Below are positions 55,432-64,000 of a stretch of DNA of 64,000 bases, one piece after another. The translations under genes were made by a program, and so were the position numbers. A model generated the notes under the pieces. The model saw nothing but the letters and a program-made list of their open reading frames with translations. It ran no database searches and was not told the DNA's origin. Numbering within the stretch: position 1 is the first letter of the stretch; the number at the start of each line of letters is the position of its first letter. This stretch comes from Spongorhabdus nitratireducens (GTDB lineage Bacteria > Pseudomonadota > Gammaproteobacteria > Pseudomonadales > Endozoicomonadaceae): the NCBI GenBank assembly GCA_947387575.1, contig CANDOC010000003.1, positions 62,001 through 126,000 of the forward strand. The letters run 5' to 3'.

Positions 55432-56835
55432 TCAGCCCTGCCGAACACTACAGCGAGGAGTCAGTAGTGAATGGGCTTTCTGGGACAGCCACTTATTCAA
55501 ATCCACCAAATCCTGTGGACTCAAAGTTCCTGCAGCCTGTTTTAACTTTAAAGTATCAATAATGTAATCGTACCGAGCTGTCAGGTAATCTCTTTGAGCA
55601 GCATATAATTTACGCTGTGAATCCAGCACATCGATAATGTTACGGGTACCCACTTCATATCCACTCTGTGTCGCCTGCAGCGCACTTTCTGATGACACAA
55701 TCCCCTGACAAAGTGCATCTACCCGGTCAATATCAGACAAAACCAACCGGTACTGGTTACGAGTCGAGGCCGAAACAGATCGTAACTGGTAATCGAGCTG
55801 TTCTTCTGCAGTTTTAAGCCGGTATTCGGACTCTCGTGTTTTCGATGTTGTTGCGCCTCCAGAGAAAAGGGGCAGTGACAGTTCAAGCCCATAAACGGTG
55901 GATTTCCCCCGACCACTCATTACTCCACCAGCATCAACGCGACTACCGGCCTGGGAACCGTCTTTCTGGTCGGTATAGCTGACGACAGCATCCAGTGTCG
56001 GTGCGTGACCGGACTTACTGACTTTTAACTGCTGTAGCGCAGATGAGACTGACTCTCTTGCAGAGCGGACATTCAGGTTTTCTACAACAGCCTGTTCTAC
56101 CCATTTTTCCATAACGGCCGGAACCGGTGGGCTGACCGGCATTTCCTTGTTCATCTGGGCAATGACATCAATGTATTCGGCAGTTATCACCCGTAATGAC
56201 TCAAAGGAGTTCTTCAGGTCACTGTCAGCCTTGATACGGTTAGCTCGTGAAGTGTCATATACCGCTTTGGACTCGTGCACATCGGTAATGGCAATCAGTC
56301 CCACGTTGTAGCGTTGCTGGCTGCGATCCAACTGCCCCTTATAAGCTTCTTCCTCTGCTTTAAGCGAAGTCAGATTATCTTCTGCCCGCAGAACATTAAA
56401 GTAGGCTTCAGCTACGCGCAGAATCAGGTTCTGCTGCTCGACAGCGAAATCTGCCTGGGCTTTGGCACTCAAGGTTTCTGCCTGTTGATAACTGAACCAG
56501 TTGGCGAAATTAAAAACCGGCTGGCGCAGACTGGCACCCCAATTATGAGAGTTATATTCCTGTCTGATATCCTTGCCACGATCTACCTGCTGCTTCACAT
56601 CATTCTTGCGGGTATTGGCTGTGAGACCAATATTTGGGAGTAGCAATGCCAGTCCCTGCGGTACACGCTCCTCTTCTGCCTTCAAGGTCGCACGTGCAGC
56701 GGCCAGCTGGGCATCATTTTTAAGCGCCAGATTATAGATATCCATCAGGTCCGGTTTTTTTTCACCGGCTGAGATACCCATCACACATAAGGCTAAAGCC
56801 GCGCCGATAGCGGATCTCAGGTGTCTTGAGCTCAT
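55432..56835 (-). CDS. tolC: TolC-family outer-membrane channel
   Basis: 467 residues from ATG 56835 (GAGG with suitable spacing). Sec signal ending about SAG. Two OEP halves each with the coiled-coil pattern: ADLMDIYNLALKNDAQLAAAR start, PNIGLTANTRK, LRQPVFNFANWF, LILRVAEAYFNVLRAEDNL, and the second half with LSLPLFSGGATTSKTRES and YEVGTRNIIDVLDSQRKLYAAQRDYL. TolC trimers export drugs, toxins and siderophores with inner-membrane pumps. No pump genes adjoin. It is divergent from thiC over 164 bases, as in some related genomes. Confidence 0.94.
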   Translation of the reverse strand: MSSRHLRSAIGAALALCVMGISAGEKKPDLMDIYNLALKNDAQLAAARATLKAEEERVPQGLALLLPNIGLTANTRKNDVKQQVDRGKDIRQEYNSHNWGASLRQPVFNFANWFSYQQAETLSAKAQADFAVEQQNLILRVAEAYFNVLRAEDNLTSLKAEEEAYKGQLDRSQQRYNVGLIAITDVHESKAVYDTSRANRIKADSDLKNSFESLRVITAEYIDVIAQMNKEMPVSPPVPAVMEKWVEQAVVENLNVRSARESVSSALQQLKVSKSGHAPTLDAVVSYTDQKDGSQAGSRVDAGGVMSGRGKSTVYGLELSLPLFSGGATTSKTRESEYRLKTAEEQLDYQLRSVSASTRNQYRLVLSDIDRVDALCQGIVSSESALQATQSGYEVGTRNIIDVLDSQRKLYAAQRDYLTARYDYIIDTLKLKQAAGTLSPQDLVDLNKWLSQKAHSLLTPRCSVRQG

Positions 56836-56948
56836 CTGGTTCCACACCTCTTGAGCTGAAAGTAAATTTGACAACCGAGACCAAAAAATAGATTAATCCT
56901 TCGCCTTGCGCCTGATTTTTCAGACCACATGCACAAGTGCTGCAATAA

Positions 56949-58886
<1,938 letters not shown>

Positions 58887-58905
58887 CGACCCCTTTCTAC
58901 CTGCT

Positions 58906-58942
58906 AACCTCCCGAGATACTGTCAAGCAGACTCGGGAGGTT
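58906..58942 (+). terminator. Probable terminator of thiC
   Basis: Perfect 11-bp GC-rich stem (58906-58916 with 58932-58942), 15-base loop, 20 bases after the stop. T run is poor (TTATTACCTGTT), so part of termination may be by other means. Confidence 0.65.
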
Positions 58943-58972
58943 ATTACCTGTTCACAGATTAAAGACTCAGCG

Positions 58973-61183
58973 CTAGTCAACCTCTTTTCCTTCAATATCA
59001 GCCAGCTCGCTGTGTCCGATCCGGGTCAATCGGCTAACACTTGTGGAGCACTGTTTTGACCAGTAAATCACTTGAGCCTGCAATTCAGGTATGTATGCAA
59101 GCATAATTTTTTGAATACCTGCGTGATACTTTACAGCGTTTCCCAGAGCCAGCTGATCCTGGGCTGCCTGAATAATAGCCAGAGCATGCCCCCAGCTATC
59201 CAGTGCATCGTACAGATTCAGTACTGCACTGGAAGACAGTACCCCCTGATCAAAATTAACTGCACTGCGCATCAAAACAGAGCCTATCTTCAATGCTCCC
59301 ATACTTGCCCGTGTCGCAAGCATTATACCTTCCCATCGATGAGGCCCCGTAATCGCATGCCTTGTTGCTCGGGTTATGATGTTGAATACTCTCAGCGACA
59401 TACCTGCACCACGATCCTTTGCAATACCCCGCAACATGAAGTCCATCGCCTGAATGTCATTCTGACCTTCATACAAGGTGCCAATTACAGCTTCCGTCAA
59501 ATTTTGAGCGCAGGGATGATCCGTAATATATCCATGACCTCCATATATGCCTATACAATCAAGGGCTGCCGATACACCTCTGTCTGTAGCGCCTTTTTTC
59601 AGGACAGGAGTCACTCTACGTAAATCTGCAAAAGCTTTATCCCTGATAGTCTGCGTCTTACCGTGCTGGGCCAAATCTGCATATTTTGCAGCCTCATATA
59701 TTTTGCTGCGCTGTATCAGAGACTGAGCCCTTAAAATCATCAGCTTGTGTTGAATATTAGGATGAGACACAAGTAAATCAGCACGCAAGCCCGGATACTT
59801 TGTACCACTGGCCGCCCGCATTGACTGACGCTGCCCTGCATAATATTTACTGAAAACCAGCCCTCTCGACATATGGATAAGGCCCTGTGAGGCTGTTCCC
59901 AAGCGGGCAAAATTCATAAAGCTGGTCATTTGCTTGAAGCCAAGCCCCGGCTCACCCAGTTGATACCCGATAGCATCATCAAATTCCAGTTCACAGGTTG
60001 GAGAGCCATGCAATCCCAGCTTGTCCTCGATCTTGCGGCAGTAGACATTATTACTGTCACCGACCTCTCCTGTCTCCGGGTTAACCGTCCGCTCAGGCAC
60101 TACAAATAGCCCAAGTCCTCTGGTTCCTTCCTCTGCTCCATCCGGTCGGGCCAGTACGATATGAATAGTATTTCGTGCTGTACCCTTGACACCGAGGTCA
60201 TGACGACCCGCCGAGATAAAAATTTTGGTACCTCTGATTCTGAACGAACCATCCTCCTGAGGTGTTGCTCGGGTTCTGCTGGCTCCAACATCTGTACCAC
60301 AATGTGCCTCTGTCAGACACATCGTTCCAAGAAATTCACCGCTGGCAAGCCGGGGCAAAAAAAGGTTTTTCAGTTTTTCATCGCCATGCATCACAATGGT
60401 ATTGGCAGCACCCAGAGAGAGCCCCGGAAACATTGACCAGGGCCAGTCCATAAAGCCTGTGATTTCAACACCTATGAGGCTGCCAGACATCGGCAGCCCA
60501 CTCCCCCCATAGGTCTCAGGCAACGTCATTCCTGGCAGCCCGAGCCTTGCATATTGTTCGTAGGCTGCCTTGTAGCCCGGTGGCGTTATTACTTCACCAT
60601 CGACCAGACGACTCCCCAGACGGTCTGCTTCTGCACTGAAAGGCTGTAGATATTCCTTGGAAAACTTCAGCACTCCTTCGGTAATTTCAAATATCGATTC
60701 AATATCTTCAGGCGAAAGCCCCAACTCGCTATGCCAGAATTCAGGCATGCAGGCTACATGATCCCGGATAAAACAAATGTCTTTCATCGGAGGTTCATGA
60801 GGAAATGCCTGCCGCATTATTTTGTGAGTAGCCTCACCCTGTTCGGGCAAAGGACTCTCGGATTCTGATTGCAAGACAATAGACGAATGAAACCCACTAG
60901 AAGGAATGTATGATGCCAGCAACTGTGGTTTGAGAGCAGATACTGGTAACCTCAATGGCCTTAAAACGCTGGCCTGAAAGTTCGGGCGAGTAGCGTTTTT
61001 AAACGGTGAAACAACAGCATCAGGCATTTTCTTTACTGATGTTGTTAGCCGCTTTGACGGTTGGGAAGAAAGTAGCTTTACAAGCTTTGCACCCTCTCGC
61101 GTCAGCTTCTCTCCGCCAGCATACGAGGGTATAGATAAAACAAAGGCAACGACAAAAACTGCAAATATATAAAAACGACGCAT
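58973..61183 (-). CDS. Acyl-CoA dehydrogenase (DmdC/FadE-like) with Sec signal and basic linker
   Basis: 736 residues; strong GAGGAGG before the ATG. The enzyme part (about 130-736) matches the large acyl-CoA dehydrogenases that include the DMSP-pathway enzyme DmdC: LPGMTLPETYGGSGLPM, GTMCLTEAHCGTDVG, GTKIFISAGRHDL, and catalytic Glu572 in LYEGQNDIQ. Odd feature: residues 1-22 are a Sec signal (FYIFAVFVVAFVLSIPSYAG), and residues 23-105 are a linker with 13 Lys/Arg against 3 acidic residues and many Ser/Leu, unlike cytosolic homologues. An FAD enzyme outside the cytoplasm is unexpected; the presequence-like linker raises a host-organelle role (inference). It is a single-gene unit. Confidence 0.85.
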   Translation of the reverse strand: MRRFYIFAVFVVAFVLSIPSYAGGEKLTREGAKLVKLLSSQPSKRLTTSVKKMPDAVVSPFKNATRPNFQASVLRPLRLPVSALKPQLLASYIPSSGFHSSIVLQSESESPLPEQGEATHKIMRQAFPHEPPMKDICFIRDHVACMPEFWHSELGLSPEDIESIFEITEGVLKFSKEYLQPFSAEADRLGSRLVDGEVITPPGYKAAYEQYARLGLPGMTLPETYGGSGLPMSGSLIGVEITGFMDWPWSMFPGLSLGAANTIVMHGDEKLKNLFLPRLASGEFLGTMCLTEAHCGTDVGASRTRATPQEDGSFRIRGTKIFISAGRHDLGVKGTARNTIHIVLARPDGAEEGTRGLGLFVVPERTVNPETGEVGDSNNVYCRKIEDKLGLHGSPTCELEFDDAIGYQLGEPGLGFKQMTSFMNFARLGTASQGLIHMSRGLVFSKYYAGQRQSMRAASGTKYPGLRADLLVSHPNIQHKLMILRAQSLIQRSKIYEAAKYADLAQHGKTQTIRDKAFADLRRVTPVLKKGATDRGVSAALDCIGIYGGHGYITDHPCAQNLTEAVIGTLYEGQNDIQAMDFMLRGIAKDRGAGMSLRVFNIITRATRHAITGPHRWEGIMLATRASMGALKIGSVLMRSAVNFDQGVLSSSAVLNLYDALDSWGHALAIIQAAQDQLALGNAVKYHAGIQKIMLAYIPELQAQVIYWSKQCSTSVSRLTRIGHSELADIEGKEVD

Positions 61184-61284
61184 GCCTCTGCCTCCTCAAA
61201 CTACCATCAAGCAAAGCTGAAAGATTAGCAAAGCTACAGGAGGCTACCGCTAATTTTCGATTAACGGGTAGTCTTCATCCAATA

Positions 61285-62712
61285 TCAGAGTAATTGCCTT
61301 AACTGTTGTGCTACAGGTTCTGCTTCAGCCCCAAGTACGACCTGAACATGGCCTTTACCGAGGCTAACTACAGCCTGAGCACCTTGTGCCTTCAATGCAG
61401 TTTCTTCGACAAGGTTCTGATCTTTGACCACAAGTCTCAGCCGGGTAATACAAGCGTCAATCGACGTTAAATTTTCAAGCCCACCAAGAGCACTGGCTAT
61501 TTTTTCAGCTTTTTCAGTAGTATCAGAATCCTTTCCAGTTTTGATGCTCTCAATAGATGCCTGTTTTGATGAACTGTTTTTGATAGGTACCGTATTCGGA
61601 TGAAAGCCATCATCCCAACCAGGCCCTCTCAAATGAAATATCCGGATACTGAAATAAAATATGCAAAAATAGATAACACCAAAAAATACACCGAGTATCA
61701 CCAACCTTTCCGGGCGGGTTGCCAGCCCCCAGTTCAGGACAAAGTCAAACAGTCCGGCCGAGAACCCGAAACCATGCAAGGCTTCAAGCTGGTTGGCCAG
61801 CATCAGTGAAACGCCAGTCAGAATGGCATGCACGAAATAGAGCACCGGCACCTGAAACATAAACATAAACTCCAGTGGCTCGGTCACACCGGTCAAAAAT
61901 GATGTCAGGGCTACAGAGAACAGCGCTCCGCCGACCTGTTTGCGTTTATCCGGTGCTGCAGCAAGATACATCGCAAATGCAGCCGCAGGCAGGCCAAACA
62001 TCATCACGGGATAGAAACCAGCCATAAACTTGCCAGCTTCCGGATCTCCGGCAAAGAACCGGTGCAGATCACCATTCACGATATCTCCGGCTGCATTAAC
62101 GAAATCGCCCAATCCAAACCAGAAAATCGAGTTAATCACATGATGCAGGCCAAAAGGTATCAGCGCTCTGTTGAGGGAGCCATATATAAACTCACCCAGA
62201 AGACCCGAGTCAGCGATACTTCGCCCGAAGGCATCGATACCATTCTGCATGACCGGCCAGATGTAGCCGCAAACCCATGCCAACAGCAGGGCAAACAGCC
62301 CTGTCAGGATAGGCACCAGTCTTGACCCGCCAAAGAACGAAAGGTAATCCGGCAGGCGTACCTGACTGAAGCGGTTATAGGTGTGACCAGCCAGAACGCC
62401 GGAAATGATGCCGCCAAAGAAGGACATATTGATATCCGGATTGATCGTCTGCGATGCCTGATCCAGTACGAAGAAGCCAATGGCTCCGGCCAGGGTAGCT
62501 GCGCCAGCATTATCTCTGGACAACCCGGTTGCAACGCCCATGGCAAACAGTAGCGGCAGGTTATCAAAGATGGCCCCTCCGGCTTTCGCCATAAAGGCAA
62601 TATCCAGCAGATCCGGTTGTCCCAGCCGCAGCAGCAGCGCTGCAATGGGCAAGGTTGCAACCGGCAGCATCAAGGCTCTGCCAAGCCGTTGAAGGTAACC
62701 AAGGATACTCAT
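61285..62712 (-). CDS. nagE: PTS N-acetylglucosamine transporter, EIICB (NagE-type)
   Basis: 475-residue inner-membrane permease that takes up and phosphorylates N-acetylglucosamine. EIIC part (about 1-370) starts LGYLQRLGRALMLPVATLPI and contains the FGLHHVINSIFW signature and the substrate-loop TGVTEPLEFMFMF. The EIIB domain (about 400-475) has the phospho-cysteine in SIDACITRLRL. The EIIA domain of E. coli NagE is absent, so a shared EIIA (Crr-like) from elsewhere is needed. Divergent from nagB over 232 bases, as in E. coli, implying joint control by a NagC-type repressor. Confidence 0.93.
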   Translation of the reverse strand: MSILGYLQRLGRALMLPVATLPIAALLLRLGQPDLLDIAFMAKAGGAIFDNLPLLFAMGVATGLSRDNAGAATLAGAIGFFVLDQASQTINPDINMSFFGGIISGVLAGHTYNRFSQVRLPDYLSFFGGSRLVPILTGLFALLLAWVCGYIWPVMQNGIDAFGRSIADSGLLGEFIYGSLNRALIPFGLHHVINSIFWFGLGDFVNAAGDIVNGDLHRFFAGDPEAGKFMAGFYPVMMFGLPAAAFAMYLAAAPDKRKQVGGALFSVALTSFLTGVTEPLEFMFMFQVPVLYFVHAILTGVSLMLANQLEALHGFGFSAGLFDFVLNWGLATRPERLVILGVFFGVIYFCIFYFSIRIFHLRGPGWDDGFHPNTVPIKNSSSKQASIESIKTGKDSDTTEKAEKIASALGGLENLTSIDACITRLRLVVKDQNLVEETALKAQGAQAVVSLGKGHVQVVLGAEAEPVAQQLRQLL

Positions 62713-62944
62713 CAGGCCTCCGGGATCTATTTATTCTGTGGCAATAATGTCTGCCTTTATCCCCCGAAGGTCATGATTTCCAACAGCTCAGGTACAACAA
62801 GTTTCAGAACGGCGCCAGCTTCGGCTGGTCTTGATCTTTTATCATCTGGCACTAACAGATAATTGACAGTTTGGAATTATGCAAGATTACTCTACAGTTT
62901 TATGAGGAATTTCGACCAATACCAACGATTGCCCGGAGCACAGA
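62713..62944. promoter_or_regulatory. Divergent nagE/nagB promoter region
   Basis: 232 bases. A candidate -35 TTGACA (62863-62868) with 17 bases to ATTACT (62886-62891) faces nagB. A six-pair hairpin with a TTCG tetraloop is at about 62814-62829 (GCCAGC-TTCG-GCTGGT). A GGAATTTCGACC stretch at about 62905 resembles half of a NagC site, but no full operator could be fixed. Confidence 0.4.
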
Positions 62945-63775
62945 ATGCGTCTGATTCCACTACCGTCAGCCTCTGCCGTCGGGCGCTGGAGTGCCCGTTA
63001 TATTGCCTGCCGGATCAGGGAGTTCGCGCCTGATGCCCAACGACCTTTTGTTCTGGGGCTTCCAACGGGCAGTACCCCGCTCGACACCTATCACCAGCTG
63101 GTCGCCATGCATCAAAATGAAGGGCTGAGTTTTCACCATGTCATCACGTTCAACATGGATGAGTACATCGGTTTACCCGTCAGCCATCCATGCAGCTTTC
63201 GATCATTTATGGAGCGGCATTTTTTTGACCATATCGATATTCAGCCGGCTAATATCAACTTTCTGAGCGGTGAAGCCAGTAATCTGGAGCAGGAATGTTT
63301 GCGCTACGAAGCCCTGATACAGAGCTCGGGAGGTATCCACTTGTTCCTTGGAGGCGTTGGGCATGACGGACATATCGCCTTTAATATGCCAATGTCTCCA
63401 CTGAGTTGCAGAACCCGGGTTTCAACCCTGACGGAAAAGACCCGCCAAGCTAACGCCCGCTTTTTCAATGATGATTCTCAGGCTGTTCCTTCTCAAGCAT
63501 TAACAGTGGGTATTCAAACTTTGCTTGAGGCTGATGAAGTTCTTATTCTGGCTACAGGGTCAGGCAAGGCGATGGCTGTAAGGGAGGCAATAGAAGGGGC
63601 TGTCAGCCAACTATTTCCAATTACAGCCCTGCAACAACACCCTCAGGCAATGATCGCCTGTGATGATGCCGCTGTCAGTGAGCTGAAAGTCAAAACGTTA
63701 CGCTACTTTGAATCGCTGACCATAAACGACAACATACACATGACGGATTACACTCAGAAAACAAACCCGTCATAA
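62945..63775 (+). CDS. nagB: Glucosamine-6-phosphate deaminase NagB
   Basis: Converts glucosamine-6-phosphate to fructose-6-phosphate and ammonia, leading N-acetylglucosamine into glycolysis. 276 residues (E. coli 266). Motifs: LGLPTGSTPLDTY (phosphate site, about 38), TFNMDEYIGLP (catalytic Asp, about 68), LGGVGHDGHIAFN (about 138, with the catalytic His), and LATGSGKAMAV (about 203). The ATG has GGAG seven bases upstream. nagA follows 39 bases later, so nagBA is one unit. Confidence 0.96.
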   Translation: MRLIPLPSASAVGRWSARYIACRIREFAPDAQRPFVLGLPTGSTPLDTYHQLVAMHQNEGLSFHHVITFNMDEYIGLPVSHPCSFRSFMERHFFDHIDIQPANINFLSGEASNLEQECLRYEALIQSSGGIHLFLGGVGHDGHIAFNMPMSPLSCRTRVSTLTEKTRQANARFFNDDSQAVPSQALTVGIQTLLEADEVLILATGSGKAMAVREAIEGAVSQLFPITALQQHPQAMIACDDAAVSELKVKTLRYFESLTINDNIHMTDYTQKTNPS

Positions 63776-63814
63776 TCCCATATCGCAGGACAGACCGCTG
63801 GAGACCTACCCTTA

Positions 63815-64000
63815 ATGCTTGGCCTCAAAAATGCCGTTATCCATACCGGTGACAAAACACTGCACGACCATTGTGTCTTGATCAGGGATCATCATATACA
63901 GCAGGTTTTACCTCTGGAAGAAGGACTGGCAAACAGCGAAGTTTCAAGTTGGTTGGATCTCAGTGGACATCATCTGGCACCAGGGCTGATTGACCTACAA
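63815..64000 (+). CDS. nagA: N-acetylglucosamine-6-phosphate deacetylase NagA (3' end outside the window)
   Basis: First 62 residues only. Begins MLGLKNAVIHTGDKTLHDHC, then a beta-sandwich segment and the start of the metal-dependent hydrolase barrel at LDLSGHHLAPGLIDLQ, the NagA signature (LAPGFID-Q). NagA removes acetate from GlcNAc-6-P to give the NagB substrate. GGAG lies 11 bases upstream of the ATG. Length and the rest of the operon cannot be seen. Confidence 0.85.
   Translation, partial: MLGLKNAVIHTGDKTLHDHCVLIRDHHIQQVLPLEEGLANSEVSSWLDLSGHHLAPGLIDLQ

Overview
The window reads as chromosomal DNA of a marine-type gammaproteobacterium. The gene families (OppABCDF, TamAB, RadD, a ProQ/FinO-domain protein, NhaD, WaaA, a NagE-NagB-NagA set) and the mid-range base composition fit Oceanospirillales. 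The exported eukaryotic-like protein kinase and other secreted 'cytoplasmic-type' enzymes suggest a host-associated member such as Endozoicomonas or a relative. That placement is inference; no rRNA gene is present to settle it.

Layout. 1-5.6 kb: oligopeptide ABC transporter operon oppABCDF (oppA is cut by the left edge), closed by a perfect 21-bp-stem terminator. 5.6-10.5 kb: a leftward four-gene envelope operon (COG3014-type lipoprotein, LpoB-like lipoprotein, an exported protein of unknown function, a FlgT/CsgG-like exported protein) with an internal terminator-like hairpin. 10.8-13.3 kb: a 54-residue zinc-ribbon protein, ilvD and tRNA-Leu(CAA). 13.3-18.4 kb: NhaD sodium/proton antiporter, a PanB-like enzyme missing a metal ligand, an NTF2-like protein, a LysR regulator and a nitrilase-family amidase.

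18.6-29.0 kb is the most striking region. It is a leftward gene set of about 10 kb behind two Fur-box-like sequences: a cysteine-free exported 672-residue protein of unknown fold, a diheme-type membrane cytochrome b, an Ftr1 iron permease, an FAD oxidoreductase, a small exported helical protein, a GT-C-type membrane glycosyltransferase and an exported hexaheme cytochrome c with an N-terminal beta-propeller. I propose a cytochrome-linked variant of Ftr1 iron uptake. A 266-bp MITE-like element with 32-bp terminal inverted repeats and two internal hairpins sits inside it.

29.0-40.0 kb: UDP-glucuronate 4-epimerase and UDP-glucose dehydrogenase (exopolysaccharide or LPS precursors), a UvrD/Rep-family helicase, an exported MTA/SAH nucleosidase, a methyltransferase-like protein, an exported gamma-glutamylcyclotransferase-like protein, a lipoprotein, a helix-hairpin-helix protein, radD and a ProQ-like gene. 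40.2-51.7 kb: envelope biogenesis (tamB, tamA, a VanZ-like protein), an alpha/beta hydrolase, a hypothetical protein, an aldo/keto reductase overlapping an FAD oxidoreductase, and waaA. 51.7-55.2 kb: an AT-rich pair encoding an acidic secreted protein and a secreted Ser/Thr-type kinase, probably acquired. 55.4-64 kb: tolC, thiC, an acyl-CoA dehydrogenase with a Sec signal followed by a long basic linker, and the N-acetylglucosamine genes nagE and nagB-nagA (nagA is cut by the right edge).
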